Shown: positions 11,192-20,516, counted from the stretch's first letter. The stretch: DNA of 35,329 nt from an uncultured Cycloclasticus sp. (GCA_913060865.1 CAJXTU010000006.1:83009-118337); one strand, 5' to 3'. The notes: generated by a model from the sequence alone, not told the origin. Made by a program: numbers and translations.

Positions 11192-11544
11192 TGAAACTAC
11201 CCAATCAAAAAACAGCCTATTGGTTGCAACTATTAAGCTACCTTTCGTTAATTGGCTTCATCACTGCGTGGATTACATTGTTGTCACCACCACAGTCTTT
11301 TCCTATTGCTTTAGTCCTAATAGCCTGTGTTGTTCCCTTACTGTTACCGCTAAGAGGCGTACTATATGGGCGAGACAAACCCGTCAACTGGGCCGCTTAC
11401 CTTAGTTTGTTGTACTTTATACACGGCACAATGGAGGCCGTTGCCGACCCATCAACAAGGCTCTTAGGTATTATTGAAATCATCATCAGCTTAACAGTAT
11501 TTTTTAGCGCCTCTTTATATATTCGTCACGTTAGCAAGCACTAA
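11191..11544 (+). CDS. DUF2069 small membrane protein
   Basis: A 117-residue integral membrane protein with four hydrophobic segments (roughly 11-30, 37-53, 67-80 and 91-110). It has the family's conserved stretch around LPLRGVLYGRDKPVNWAAYLS, where a positively charged loop sits between helices 2 and 3. No function is known for DUF2069. It is wedged between wrbA and hda with one-base overlaps on both sides (TAATG each time), so it is translated from the same message. Confidence 0.88.
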
Positions 11545-12230
11545 TGTATCCACAGCTTCCACTCCCCTTCACGTTACAAGAAGACTTTAATTTTGAAAAT
11601 TTTATTGCCCATGAGAACCAGCTCGTCATTGAGTCGCTAAAAAATCCCAACGAGCCCTTTATTTTCCTTTGGGGCACGCTAGGAACGGGGAAAACCCATT
11701 TATTACAATCAGCTTGCCAACATCAAACTCAGCTAGGCGGCACAGCCAGTTATTTACCATCAAAAGAGCTAATTAGCACATCACCACAACTTCTAGACGG
11801 CTTAGCCAATCTTGATCTAATTTGTATAGACGATGTTAACTCCTTGTACGAAAAGGCGGACTGGGAAGAGGCTTTGTTTAATCTGTTCAATCAAATCAAA
11901 CAAGTCGGTGGTCGTTTGATTGTTAGCTCGACTGTATCGCCACAACACTCAAAAATAACTCTTAACGATTTGAAGAGTCGACTTAATAGTGGCCTCCCTC
12001 TTAACCTATCCACCCTAAGCGATGAAAGCACCCTTCAAGCCTTACAAGCTCGCGCTCAAAAACTAGGCTTAGAACTTAACCGAGAAGCCGCCAATTACTT
12101 GATGACTCGTTTCCCTAGAGACTTACATACACTCTGGGGTTTACTAAACCAACTAGATCAAGCTAGCCTTGTTGCACAGCGTAAATTAACCATCCCGTTT
12201 TTGAAGGCCACCTTATCTAGCTCGCTATAA
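11544..12230 (+). CDS. hda: DnaA regulatory inactivator Hda
   Basis: Hda is the DnaA-related AAA+ protein that, bound to the DNA-loaded beta clamp, stimulates hydrolysis of DnaA-ATP and prevents re-initiation. The 228-residue protein carries the N-terminal clamp-binding peptide QLPLPF (4-9), a Walker A GTLGTGKT (44-51), a Walker B ending in the acidic pair D96-D97 (LICIDD), and the C-terminal AAA+ lid helices. It lacks the DnaA DNA-binding domain, as expected. The clamp motif separates it from DnaC/IstB-type proteins. It is last in the arsC-wrbA-DUF2069-hda operon; a 70-base gap follows with no clear terminator. Confidence 0.95.
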   Translation: MYPQLPLPFTLQEDFNFENFIAHENQLVIESLKNPNEPFIFLWGTLGTGKTHLLQSACQHQTQLGGTASYLPSKELISTSPQLLDGLANLDLICIDDVNSLYEKADWEEALFNLFNQIKQVGGRLIVSSTVSPQHSKITLNDLKSRLNSGLPLNLSTLSDESTLQALQARAQKLGLELNREAANYLMTRFPRDLHTLWGLLNQLDQASLVAQRKLTIPFLKATLSSSL

Positions 12231-12300
12231 GTCCGGGCAGTTAAGTGTATGTTCAGCTTATTTTAAATATGATATCTTCTTTAAAAATTAAGGAACCTGT

Positions 12301-13053
12301 ATGAATTGCTTACTAAAACGCTCCATTCTTATTTCGGCCCTACTCAGCACACCCATTGTTAATGCCGGTTTCTTGGACTTTATTAAAGATATAGACACAA
12401 GCAAGCTTTTATCTCCAACTGTAACGGCAACACAATTACCAACGAACCTCTCTCAATCTGACATTATCTCCGGGCTCAAGCAAGCGCTTGAAAAAGGCAC
12501 CGCCATTGCCGTTGAAAACCTTAGTAGCGATGGTGGTTTCTTAAACCATGCCGATGTCAAAGTACCTATTCCAAGCAGCCTACAACCGATCGCCTCTTCA
12601 CTAGAAATGCTGGGGCAAGGTAGCCTAGTTGAGAGCTTTCAGACGACCCTCAACAGAGCTGCTGAACAAGCTGCACCTGAGGCCGCAGCCATTTTTTCAA
12701 GCACCATCCAGGAAATGAGTATTGATGATGCCGCAAAGATTCTAAAAGGCCCCGACAACGCCGCAACCGAATATTTTAAACAACACAGCACAGACCAACT
12801 ACTTGAAAAATTTCTACCCATCGTCAAGCAAGCCACTGATAGCGCCGGCGTTACCGCTAGCTATAAGCAATTATTGGCAAATTCTGGCTCGCTTGGTAAC
12901 TTATTAACATCACAATCAACAGACCTTGATACCTTTGTTGCACAAAAGGCCGTTGATGCCATGTTTTTACGCATTGCCGAACAAGAAAAACTCATTCGTG
13001 AAAACCCTGCTGCTAGAACAACCGATTTATTAAAAAAAGTATTCACGCCTTAA
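12301..13053 (+). CDS. DUF4197 periplasmic protein
   Basis: A 250-residue exported protein with a signal peptide (about 1-22, ending VNA before GFLDF). The mature part is helical and fits DUF4197, a proteobacterial family of unknown function, through the segments ISGLKQALEKGTAIAVENLS (about 56-75), LNRAAEQAAPEAAAIF (about 117-132) and the C-terminal VAQKAVDAMFLRIAEQEKLIRENP stretch. There is no lipobox cysteine. A good ribosome site (AAGGA) precedes the ATG. mscS follows 21 bases later, so the two are probably one operon. Confidence 0.88.
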   Translation: MNCLLKRSILISALLSTPIVNAGFLDFIKDIDTSKLLSPTVTATQLPTNLSQSDIISGLKQALEKGTAIAVENLSSDGGFLNHADVKVPIPSSLQPIASSLEMLGQGSLVESFQTTLNRAAEQAAPEAAAIFSSTIQEMSIDDAAKILKGPDNAATEYFKQHSTDQLLEKFLPIVKQATDSAGVTASYKQLLANSGSLGNLLTSQSTDLDTFVAQKAVDAMFLRIAEQEKLIRENPAARTTDLLKKVFTP

Positions 13054-13074
13054 CCAACCCTAAGAGACTCTAAA

Positions 13075-13908
13075 ATGGAAAACTTACTATCCGAAAACAC
13101 CGTTAATCAAATTCAAGAATTGCTCACTGTATACGGGCTTAAAGTGATTGCCGCCTTAGCAATATTCATTATTGGTAAAATGATTGCAAAAGCCATTAAG
13201 TCCGGCACGGCTAAAGCTATGAACAAGGCTGGCTCAGACCCGATTCTTGTCTCATTCACTACCAATATGCTGTATGCCGCTTTACTAGCCTTCGTTATCA
13301 TCGCGTCATTGGGCCAACTGGGCATTCAAACCACCTCTTTTATTGCCATATTAGGTGCTGCCGGTTTAGCTATTGGTTTAGCGCTTCAAGGCTCATTGGC
13401 TAACTTTGCCGCCGGCGTACTGATGATTATTTTTCGCCCTTTCAAACAAGGTGACTTTATTGAAGGCGCAGGTGTTGCAGGTGTTATTGAGGAAGTCCAT
13501 ATTTTTAACACCGTAATGCGAACTGGCGATAATAAGACCATTATTATTCCTAACGGCGGCCTAATGAACGGCAATATTGTCAACTACTCAACCAAACCAA
13601 CTCGACGTTTAGATTTAGTCATTGGTATCGGTTATGACGATGATATTAAGAAAGCAAAGCTGGTTTTAGAAGAATTAATGCAAAATGAAGCACGTATTTT
13701 AAAAGACCCCGCTCCTACCATAGGCTTACTAGAACTTGCTGACAGCAGCGTAAACTTTGCGGTGCGCCCTTGGGTCAACTCTGCTGATTATTGGGGTGTT
13801 CATTTTGACCTACTCGAAAGTATAAAATTACGTTTTGATAACGAAGGCATTAGTATTCCCTACCCACAGCAAGACATCCACTTACACAATTCACCTTGCG
13901 ATAAATAA
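13075..13908 (+). CDS. mscS: MscS-type small-conductance mechanosensitive channel
   Basis: A 277-residue channel of E. coli MscS size, which opens on membrane tension to release solutes during osmotic downshock. Two helices span about 18-37 and 65-85. The pore-lining TM3 is rich in Gly and Ala (AILGAAGLAIGLALQGSLAN, about 91-110), and the beta domain follows with FRPFKQGDFIEGAGVAGVIEEV (about 118-139) and IPNGGLMNGNIVNYS. The C-terminal alpha-beta domain is complete. It ends in a strong terminator and is preceded by the DUF4197 gene. Confidence 0.94.
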   Translation: MENLLSENTVNQIQELLTVYGLKVIAALAIFIIGKMIAKAIKSGTAKAMNKAGSDPILVSFTTNMLYAALLAFVIIASLGQLGIQTTSFIAILGAAGLAIGLALQGSLANFAAGVLMIIFRPFKQGDFIEGAGVAGVIEEVHIFNTVMRTGDNKTIIIPNGGLMNGNIVNYSTKPTRRLDLVIGIGYDDDIKKAKLVLEELMQNEARILKDPAPTIGLLELADSSVNFAVRPWVNSADYWGVHFDLLESIKLRFDNEGISIPYPQQDIHLHNSPCDK

Positions 13909-13924
13909 CAACGCTTAATCTATG

Positions 13925-13952
13925 AAAAAGGGCTGGTTCGCCAGCCTTTTTT
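13925..13952 (+). terminator. Rho-independent terminator after mscS
   Basis: A G+C-rich stem GGCTGG/CCAGCC closed by a TTCG tetraloop, extended by a G-T pair and an A5/T5 stretch, with a T-run at the 3' side. It lies 16 bases after the mscS stop. Confidence 0.88.
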
Positions 13953-13991
13953 GCTTTTACCGTCGAAAATTACAGTTAATATTAAAAAATA

Positions 13992-14020
13992 TTGATTTAT
14001 ATCATAAATTTCACTATTGT
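13992..14020 (+). promoter_or_regulatory. Candidate sodB promoter with an FNR-like site
   Basis: TTGATT (13992-13997) and TATTGT (14015-14020), separated by 17 bases, form a sigma-70-like promoter 57 bases before the sodB ATG. Overlaid on the -35 is TTGAT-TTAT-ATCAT (13992-14005), which matches the FNR/ANR consensus TTGAT-N4-ATCAA in nine of ten defined bases. A site placed over the -35 would be expected to repress rather than activate in low oxygen. The promoter reading and the regulator are inference. Confidence 0.45.
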
Positions 14021-14076
14021 TAGGCACACATTTTTAACGCGCTTAGCGCACAACTTAACTATAAAGGCACACTATC

Positions 14077-14649
14077 ATGGCTCATGAATTACCTGCATTA
14101 CCTTATGCGATTGACGCATTAGAACCACATATTTCTCAAGAAACACTTGAGTTCCACCACGGCAAACATCACGCAACATACGTGACTAAATTAAACGGTT
14201 TAATCCCTGGCACAGAATTCGAAAATTCTAGTCTTGAAGATATCGTTAAAAATTCTTCTGGCCCTATTTTCAACAATGCAGCACAAATCTGGAACCACAC
14301 TTTTTACTGGAACTGCTTAACACCTAACAGCACTGAACCAACGGGTGATTTATTGGCTGCTATCAATGAAGCTTATGGCTCTGTTGATGCCTTCAAAGCT
14401 GAGTTCACCGACAAATCTGTTAATTTATTTGGCGCAGGCTGGTGTTGGTTAGTTAAAAATGCTGATGGCAAGCTTGAAATTGTTCAAACAAGCAATGCTG
14501 GCACACCTTTAACATCTGGCCAAACGCCCTTATTAACGTGTGACGTATGGGAACATGCCTACTACATTGATTGCCGCAATGCTCGTCCTGCCTATATGGA
14601 CAAATTTTGGGCATTAGTAAACTGGGATTTTGTTGCACAAAACCTATAG
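14077..14649 (+). CDS. sodB: Iron superoxide dismutase
   Basis: A 190-residue Fe-type superoxide dismutase, which converts superoxide to oxygen and hydrogen peroxide in the cytoplasm. The metal ligands are in place: H27 (LEFHHGKHH), H74 (IWNHTFYW), D156 and H160 (DVWEHAYY). The glutamine in NNAAQ (Q70) is at the position that marks the iron form rather than the manganese form. There is no signal peptide. A ribosome site (AAAGG) precedes the ATG. It stands as a single gene between two terminators, with its own candidate promoter. Confidence 0.96.
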   Translation: MAHELPALPYAIDALEPHISQETLEFHHGKHHATYVTKLNGLIPGTEFENSSLEDIVKNSSGPIFNNAAQIWNHTFYWNCLTPNSTEPTGDLLAAINEAYGSVDAFKAEFTDKSVNLFGAGWCWLVKNADGKLEIVQTSNAGTPLTSGQTPLLTCDVWEHAYYIDCRNARPAYMDKFWALVNWDFVAQNL

Positions 14650-14667
14650 TCACTAAGCATTTATGAT

Positions 14668-14697
14668 AAAAAAGGCACCTAATCGGTGCCTTTTTTT
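14668..14697. terminator. Bidirectional terminator between sodB and perM
   Basis: Stem GGCACC/GGTGCC (14674-14679 and 14685-14690) with a TAATC loop, flanked by A6 on the left and T7 on the right. It can stop both sodB (rightward) and perM (leftward). The perM stop codon (14696-14698) touches the T-run. Confidence 0.88.
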
Positions 14698-15745
14698 ATG
14701 CCTGCTTATATAACTCGCTGTTTTTATACTGATCGTTTACGTGTCGTAGTAGCACCAACAAAACAGCTGCCACGGGCAAGGCCAATAAAACACCTGTAAA
14801 ACCAAATAACTGCCCACCGGCCATCACTGCAAATATAACCGCCACAGGATGCAAACCAATCCTATCACCCACCAATATCGGTGTTAACACAACACTTTCT
14901 AACGTTTGAGCGACCGCAAATACAATTAAAATCGGCAATATCCCGCTAGCATCATGAAGCTGAAAGGCTGATGCACCACAGGCTAAAACCACGCCCACAA
15001 TCAACCCTAAATAAGGCACAAAACTAACCAGCCCAATCAACAGACTAATTAATAAAGCAAACTCCAGCCCGACCAAGCTTAGCCCAACATAATAAATAAC
15101 TGATAGACTCACCATCACTAGGATTTGCCCTTTAAAAAAAGCGCCTAAAACAGAATCCACCTCTTGCATGATACTAGTCAGCCTACCTTCTACTCTGCGT
15201 GGAAATGAATCATGAATATGTGCCATCATCACATCCCAATCACGCAAAAAATAAAACGTAACAACTGGAATCAGCACTAGGTTAGCTAGCCCAGATAAAA
15301 AGGCCATTCCGGACGAACTAATAGAGCCTAGTACACTGGCTACAATACTGCCTGCGCCACCGATGTTTTCTTGTAACGTCTGCTGCAACTTATCAACATC
15401 TACATGCCCATAACTATTTAAACGAACTTGCAACCACGGTAATACCGTTTCTTTTACCCAGCTGATAATAGCAGGCACTTTTTCTATCAGGCTAGAAAAC
15501 TGTTGCTCTATTAAAGGTACTAAAATAATCAAAATAGACGTTAAGCCAACAAAAATAACCGAAAAAACTAAGGTGACGGCCCATGATCTTTGCCACTTTC
15601 GACTCTCCAACCAGTCCGCTAACGGGTCGCCCAAATATGCCAATAAAGCCGCACTCAAAAACGGCATCAATATAGGTGACAACAAATAAAGCACACCAAT
15701 AAAAGCGATAAAAATCAGGAAATATTTACTGTTATCTTTGATCAT
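14696..15745 (-). CDS. perM: AI-2E/PerM-family membrane protein
   Basis: A 349-residue multi-pass inner membrane protein of the AI-2E transporter superfamily (PerM branch). Hydrophobic pairs fill the first 80 residues, a more polar helical region follows at about 80-135, and later helices carry the family's conserved GLVSFVPYLGLIVG (about 239-252) and LTPILVGDRIGLHPVAVI (about 286-303). Members act as transporters of small molecules or cations; the substrate here is not determined. It is the last gene of the leftward DUF2066-phosphatidyltransferase-perM operon, one base after the preceding gene. In Pseudomonas, as I recall, perM lies next to hda; here sodB, mscS and the DUF4197 gene come between. 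Confidence 0.9.
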   Translation of the reverse strand: MIKDNSKYFLIFIAFIGVLYLLSPILMPFLSAALLAYLGDPLADWLESRKWQRSWAVTLVFSVIFVGLTSILIILVPLIEQQFSSLIEKVPAIISWVKETVLPWLQVRLNSYGHVDVDKLQQTLQENIGGAGSIVASVLGSISSSGMAFLSGLANLVLIPVVTFYFLRDWDVMMAHIHDSFPRRVEGRLTSIMQEVDSVLGAFFKGQILVMVSLSVIYYVGLSLVGLEFALLISLLIGLVSFVPYLGLIVGVVLACGASAFQLHDASGILPILIVFAVAQTLESVVLTPILVGDRIGLHPVAVIFAVMAGGQLFGFTGVLLALPVAAVLLVLLRHVNDQYKNSELYKQA

Positions 15746-15746
15746 A

Positions 15747-16301
15747 CTACCTCTTTAATTGATTATCCCAGGCCTTAAAACCCCAAACCCAAATATACTC
15801 TAAGCCACTGATTGTTGTTGTTGCTGCAACAGCATACAACACAAACTCTATCCAGCTTGGCGGTATCTCAATGACACCCTGACTGGATATTAACATCATC
15901 AAATAAACAATTTGGAAGGTGGTGTTTAGCTTACTAGAAAATGGCGGCGTACCATTAAAACTCTCAACAATAAAATGGTAGGCCAGTGCGCCAAAGGCAA
16001 CGACCAAATCACGGAGTAAAATAAGAACAAATAGCCAAGCAGGTATCAACCCAGTAAACACACAAACCGAAAAGCAAGAAACTAACAGTAGCTTATCCGC
16101 TAAAGGATCGAGAAAAGAGCCTAATTGACTTGTCCAATCAAAGCGTTTAGCTAAAAAACCATCCAATGCATCAGACAACCCCGCGATAATAAAAAGACTT
16201 AAAGCCAACTGATAACTTTCATGCAATAACATATAAATAACAGGCGCTACAAGAACAATTCTAATGCCGCTAATCACATTAGGAATATCCTTTCGAGTCA
16301 T
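15747..16301 (-). CDS. CDP-alcohol phosphatidyltransferase (PgsA/cardiolipin synthase-like)
   Basis: A 184-residue membrane enzyme with the CDP-alcohol phosphotransferase signature D44-x2-D47-G-x2-A-x9-G61-x3-D65-x3-D69, which binds the metal pair and CDP-diacylglycerol. The usual Arg after Ala is Lys here (A51-K52), a mild change. Six hydrophobic segments are visible. Family members make phosphatidylglycerol phosphate or cardiolipin; size fits the PgsA-like group, but the housekeeping pgsA is usually elsewhere, so the exact acceptor alcohol is not certain. The ATG follows the DUF2066 stop codon directly, indicating coupling. Confidence 0.88.
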   Translation of the reverse strand: MTRKDIPNVISGIRIVLVAPVIYMLLHESYQLALSLFIIAGLSDALDGFLAKRFDWTSQLGSFLDPLADKLLLVSCFSVCVFTGLIPAWLFVLILLRDLVVAFGALAYHFIVESFNGTPPFSSKLNTTFQIVYLMMLISSQGVIEIPPSWIEFVLYAVAATTTISGLEYIWVWGFKAWDNQLKR

Positions 16302-17411
16302 TTAGTTTGCTCGGTAATATAACGTTTGTTGAGGTGCTTCCACTACCATCTCGCTTCCAGCTACAGGGTGAGGCACCCCAACGTTAGGTGAGATATTAAC
16401 CGATAACACGTCATTCAACGCGATGATATCTTTCAATACCCGCGCATCACCTGATATCATCAAATCCATTATCACCTTATTACCACTCAATTGAGTCCAG
16501 CTCACTTTTTGGACCATATCCAGTGCTGACAAATAACTGGTAATGCGAATAAACTGAGCTATATCTTTTACCCCACTGATATCCATTTTAATGGCTGTAT
16601 CCAACATCAACCTGCCTCTAGGCGCGTAAATGTTAGCTAAAATCTCTGCAACTTCGGAGAAAGCCTGCTGAAAAGCAGCGCCCTCATTAGCTGACTGTTC
16701 AACCGCATTATGTTGGCCACCAGCTTCCATTAACATCCAGTTAAATCGCCACCCATGGCTATTTTTTAATAGCCTCCCCACCATGATTTGCTTAACACCA
16801 TAACGCTTTGAGGCATTCTTTACCTCATCGGGAAACGCTGCCCACACATCATTAAAGCTTATGGCTTTTTGGTCTGCCAAATCAAGTAACGGTAAAGTAA
16901 CCGCTAAACCCGCATCGTTTATTCCTTGCTTAAGAGTATCATTCAACTTACCGTTTGAACCCGCATTGGCAATATACCGATTTTTACCATCATCCACGGC
17001 TAACCACAGTAAAACATCCGGCCTATTTGCTCCCCAAATAGGCACGTCAAATTGTTGTAATGTCCTATCCAGTGCGGCCTTTTGAAAACGCACAATAAGC
17101 CAATAGCCTACGTTGCCATCCTTTTTTTTATATTGAAACTGCTCAACATACGCACCAACATTCGACAACGCAGCTAACAAAGCCTTATTGCTTAACGCGC
17201 TACGTCGGCCAGAAACTTTTTGCACAACTTTATTAAGCGCCGTTCCAATCGCAATATTTCGCGCCGATTGCGACTGATCAGCCACCGACACCTCAGCACT
17301 GTATAAACCCTCTAATTGCACCGCATGCAGGGGCTGCGATAACAAAACAAACAAAAAAACAAACAAAAACCGTATCGTCACGTGTAAAAAGCCTTTATTA
17401 ACATGGCCCAT
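16302..17411 (-). CDS. DUF2066 exported protein
   Basis: A 369-residue protein of the DUF2066 family, found in gammaproteobacteria beside purM and of unknown function. A signal peptide is clear (hydrophobic TIRFLFVFLFVLLSQPLHA, about residues 12-30). The conserved N-terminal region includes QSARNIAIGTALNKVVQKVSG (with RR after it), followed by a later domain with NRPDVLLWLAVDD. The start is slightly uncertain. The ATG at 17411 has no well-placed ribosome site, while a GTG at 17381 lies right before the signal peptide and has AAAGG upstream. It is divergent from purM, as in Pseudomonas, and leads the operon with the phosphatidyltransferase and perM. Confidence 0.87.
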   Translation of the reverse strand: MGHVNKGFLHVTIRFLFVFLFVLLSQPLHAVQLEGLYSAEVSVADQSQSARNIAIGTALNKVVQKVSGRRSALSNKALLAALSNVGAYVEQFQYKKKDGNVGYWLIVRFQKAALDRTLQQFDVPIWGANRPDVLLWLAVDDGKNRYIANAGSNGKLNDTLKQGINDAGLAVTLPLLDLADQKAISFNDVWAAFPDEVKNASKRYGVKQIMVGRLLKNSHGWRFNWMLMEAGGQHNAVEQSANEGAAFQQAFSEVAEILANIYAPRGRLMLDTAIKMDISGVKDIAQFIRITSYLSALDMVQKVSWTQLSGNKVIMDLMISGDARVLKDIIALNDVLSVNISPNVGVPHPVAGSEMVVEAPQQTLYYRAN

Positions 17412-17435
17412 AGCATAATATAGTTACCCCTATTA

Positions 17436-17464
17436 CTGCCAACAATTAACTCAACTGTTATAAT
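17436..17464 (+). promoter_or_regulatory. Candidate purM promoter
   Basis: CTGCCA (4 of 6 matches to the -35 consensus) and a perfect TATAAT (17459-17464) lie 17 bases apart, 30 bases before the TTG start of purM. No PurR-type palindrome was recognised around it. Confidence 0.5.
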
Positions 17465-17494
17465 CTCACTTTTTACAACCTAGTAGAATTGATT

Positions 17495-18532
17495 TTGAGT
17501 GACTCAGAAAAAAGCCTAAGCTATAAAGACGCTGGCGTTGATATTGATGCTGGCACACAGCTCGTTGAGCGAATTAAACCCATTGCTAAGCGAACACAGC
17601 GGCCGGGTGTGCTGTCTGGGTTAGGCGGTTTCGGTTCCTTATTTGAGCTCCCTCTTGATCGTTATAACAAGCCTGTACTCGTCTCCGGTACCGATGGCGT
17701 TGGCACCAAGCTTAAGCTCGCCATGATGCTGAATAAGCACGACACCATTGGCATAGATTTAGTCGCCATGTGCGTCAATGACATCATCGTGACGGGTGCA
17801 GAACCGTTGTTCTTTCTAGATTATTACGCAACGGGGAAACTTAATTTAGACGTTGCGAGCGATGTTATAGCCGGAATAGGTAAAGGCTGTGAACTTGCTG
17901 GCGCGGCCTTAGTCGGTGGTGAAACAGCTGAAATGCCAGGCATGTATGAAGGCGGAGATTATGATTTAGCCGGTTTTAGTGTTGGTATTGCAGAAAAAGA
18001 CAACATTATCGATGGTTCAAATGTTGCTGTTGGTGATGTATTAATTGGTCTCGCCTCATCTGGCGCCCATTCAAACGGTTATTCATTAATTCGAAAAGTT
18101 ATTGAACTGCAAGACGACCTTAACCAAACTTTAGATGGGAAACCCTTAGCAGACGTACTCCTTGAACCAACCCGCATTTACGTTAAGTCTTTGCTTGAAC
18201 TTATTAGGCTACAACCCATCCACGCACTAGCGCACATTACCGGCGGTGGCATCACAGAAAATCTACCTCGCGTGCTACCTGACAACACCGTAGCTAACGT
18301 AACACTCGGTAGCTGGCCAACACCCGCTTTGTTTGATTGGTTACAAGAAGAAGGCAATATCAGCGACGATGAAATGCTCAAAACATTCAACTGTGGTATT
18401 GGTATGGTCATTTGCGTAGCACAAGAAAATGTAGACGCCGCACTCGCTCAGCTAAAACAAAGTGGAGAGTCCGCCTATATCATCGGCCATATCGCCCAAG
18501 CTGATGGTGAACCTACGGTTAATTACCAGTAA
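17495..18532 (+). CDS. purM: Phosphoribosylformylglycinamidine cyclo-ligase (AIR synthetase)
   Basis: PurM closes FGAM to aminoimidazole ribotide with ATP, step five of purine synthesis. The 345-residue protein begins [20 protein letters not shown], matching the family's N-terminus, and has the ATP-binding SGTDGVGTK segment (64-72), the DYYATGKL motif and [13 protein letters not shown] (about 249-261). The start is TTG at 17495; another in-frame TTG at 17489 would add two residues. AIR is also the ThiC substrate, a metabolic link to the thiamine gene at the left of the window. purN follows after 7 bases. Confidence 0.96.
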   Translation: MSDSEKSLSYKDAGVDIDAGTQLVERIKPIAKRTQRPGVLSGLGGFGSLFELPLDRYNKPVLVSGTDGVGTKLKLAMMLNKHDTIGIDLVAMCVNDIIVTGAEPLFFLDYYATGKLNLDVASDVIAGIGKGCELAGAALVGGETAEMPGMYEGGDYDLAGFSVGIAEKDNIIDGSNVAVGDVLIGLASSGAHSNGYSLIRKVIELQDDLNQTLDGKPLADVLLEPTRIYVKSLLELIRLQPIHALAHITGGGITENLPRVLPDNTVANVTLGSWPTPALFDWLQEEGNISDDEMLKTFNCGIGMVICVAQENVDAALAQLKQSGESAYIIGHIAQADGEPTVNYQ

Positions 18533-18539
18533 CTCACCT

Positions 18540-19178
18540 ATGAGCTCCGACTATCGCATCGTTGTATTACTCTCAGGCTCTGGCACCACGCTACAATCAA
18601 TTATAGACACAGGCGTACCGGCCACGATCTCCGCCGTTATTAGCAACAAAGCCGATGCCATGGGCTTGAATCGCGCCCAAGAAGCCGCCATTCCAACCCA
18701 TGTTCTAGATCATACCGCTTATTCATCCCGCGAAGCATTTGACCATGATTTGCAAAATTTGATTGACCAATACCAACCAAACCTAGTGGTGCTAGCTGGG
18801 TTTATGCGCATTCTCAGTGATGATTTTGTTAACCATTATTACGGTAAATTAATCAACATCCACCCTTCATTGCTACCAAAATACAAAGGCATGCACACGC
18901 ATCAGCGCGTGATGGACGCCGGCGAACCGCTACATGGCAGTAGCGTACATTTTGTAAATTCCGAGCTAGACAGCGGCCCTGTAGTACTCCAAGCGCGCCT
19001 CCCTATTCTTCCCGGTGATAGCCCAGAAAGCCTGGAGCTGCGTATTAAAACAAAGGAACACCTTATATACCCAACCGCTATAAGCTGGCTAGCTGAAGGT
19101 CGCATTGAGCTTAAGGATGAGGAAATTTATATGGATGGAAAAAAAATGACCGGTCCCGTCGTGATGGATTATATGTAA
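18540..19178 (+). CDS. purN: Phosphoribosylglycinamide formyltransferase
   Basis: PurN transfers a formyl group from 10-formyltetrahydrofolate to GAR, step three of purine synthesis. In this 212-residue protein the catalytic triad sits exactly at family positions: N106 and H108 (INIHPSLLP) and D144 (ELDSGPVV). The N-terminal nucleotide loop is SGSGTTLQS (12-20). The start at 18540 follows the purM stop by 7 bases; longer frames into purM would add unrelated residues. A DUF3108 gene follows 9 bases after the stop, probably on the same message. Confidence 0.96.
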   Translation: MSSDYRIVVLLSGSGTTLQSIIDTGVPATISAVISNKADAMGLNRAQEAAIPTHVLDHTAYSSREAFDHDLQNLIDQYQPNLVVLAGFMRILSDDFVNHYYGKLINIHPSLLPKYKGMHTHQRVMDAGEPLHGSSVHFVNSELDSGPVVLQARLPILPGDSPESLELRIKTKEHLIYPTAISWLAEGRIELKDEEIYMDGKKMTGPVVMDYM

Positions 19179-19187
19179 AATAAAGTA

Positions 19188-19922
19188 ATGAATTTATTAT
19201 TTAAAAAATTCAACCCTTACTTTTTAGCCTTCTTCTTTAGTTTATATTCTGCAAATGCTTTTGCCGTCAAACCGTCAGTGCCTCTATTTATGGCTGACTA
19301 TAAACTCACGCATAACGACATTGAGATCGGTCATGTTGCATTAAGCGTTACCCCCTCAGAAAGCGGTCAATATCAGTTGAAATCTGCCACCGAAACGAGC
19401 GGAATACTCGCTTTTGTTCGAGATGATGATGTACTTGAAACCAGCCTCTTTGAACTCACTGAAGAACATATCAGGCCACTCTCATACCACTACCAACAAG
19501 CACTCGGCAATAAGAATAAAAACATTAGCTTACAATTTAATTGGCAAAAACAAACCTTAACCAACTCATCACAGGGGCAGGATTGGACGTTAACCCTGAC
19601 AAAAGGCGTGCTGGATAAAGCCCTTATGCAAGTGGCTCTAATGCTTGATTTAAACAACCCTGCTACACAGGTTTTTCGCTATAAAATTGCTGATGGTGGC
19701 AAGTTAAAAACCTACGCCTTTTCTCGCTTAGGGGCTGAGAAGATCGACATAGGCGGCACCGAATATGACACCGTTAAGCTCGCTCGTCAAAAGGGTACGA
19801 AACCCTTAATTACTTATTATTGGTGTGCGCCAGAGCTGCACAATTTGCCCATACTCTTGCAACGCGAAAAGTCATACGGCACATTCGAAATGCGCCTAAT
19901 AAACGTCAAATTTAACAACTAA
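19188..19922 (+). CDS. DUF3108 exported protein
   Basis: A 244-residue protein with a signal peptide (about 1-25, ending NAFA before VKPSV). The mature protein is predominantly beta-strand and fits DUF3108, a family of unknown function often found after purN: MADYKLTHNDIEIGHVALSV (about 35-54) and YYWCAPELHNLPILLQRE near the C-terminus. The fold of related proteins suggests a lipid-binding or envelope role, but that is inference. It is third in the purM-purN cluster and converges on dcd with only 15 bases between them and no obvious terminator. Confidence 0.87.
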   Translation: MNLLFKKFNPYFLAFFFSLYSANAFAVKPSVPLFMADYKLTHNDIEIGHVALSVTPSESGQYQLKSATETSGILAFVRDDDVLETSLFELTEEHIRPLSYHYQQALGNKNKNISLQFNWQKQTLTNSSQGQDWTLTLTKGVLDKALMQVALMLDLNNPATQVFRYKIADGGKLKTYAFSRLGAEKIDIGGTEYDTVKLARQKGTKPLITYYWCAPELHNLPILLQREKSYGTFEMRLINVKFNN

Positions 19923-19937
19923 CCCAGTACAACCATA

Positions 19938-20504
19938 TTAAGCTTTTGGTAAGGTAACCCCCGTTTGGCCTTGATATTTACCGCCACGATCGCCATACGA
20001 TGTTTCACAAATCTCATCAGCGCCTAAAAATAATATTTGAGCAACGCCTTCGTTTGCATAAATTTTTGCGGGTAGCGGTGTCGTATTGGAAAACTCCAAC
20101 GTTACGTGGCCCTCCCACTCTGGCTCAAGCGGCGTCACATTCACAATAATGCCGCAACGCGCATAGGTAGACTTGCCTAAACAGATGGTCAATACATCTC
20201 GTGGAATTCTTAAGTACTCAACCGTTCTCGCTAAAGCAAACGAATTTGGTGGAATAATACAAACATCTGACTTGATATCGACGAAGCTATTTTCATCGAA
20301 GTTTTTAGGGTCAACCACCGCTGAGTTAATATTCGTAAAAATTTTAAACTCATCAGAACAACGAATATCATAACCATAACTCGATGTTCCATAAGAAATC
20401 ACCCGACCTTCATCTGAATGCCGCACCTGATGCGCTTCAAAGGGCTCGATCATCCCTTTTTCATCCGCCATGCGACGAATCCAACTGTCTGACTTAATAC
20501 CCAT
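19938..20504 (-). CDS. dcd: dCTP deaminase
   Basis: Dcd deaminates dCTP to dUTP, supplying dUMP for thymidylate synthesis. The 188-residue trimeric dUTPase-fold protein has [13 protein letters not shown] (about 41-53), the phosphate-binding GKSTYARCG (110-118), the catalytic Glu in TLEFSN (E137), and the C-terminal [13 protein letters not shown] lid. Length matches the monofunctional E. coli enzyme. It is downstream of mrp by 12 bases in the same leftward direction, the conserved dcd-mrp order. Confidence 0.96.
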   Translation of the reverse strand: MGIKSDSWIRRMADEKGMIEPFEAHQVRHSDEGRVISYGTSSYGYDIRCSDEFKIFTNINSAVVDPKNFDENSFVDIKSDVCIIPPNSFALARTVEYLRIPRDVLTICLGKSTYARCGIIVNVTPLEPEWEGHVTLEFSNTTPLPAKIYANEGVAQILFLGADEICETSYGDRGGKYQGQTGVTLPKA

Positions 20505-20516
20505 AACTAAACCTGA

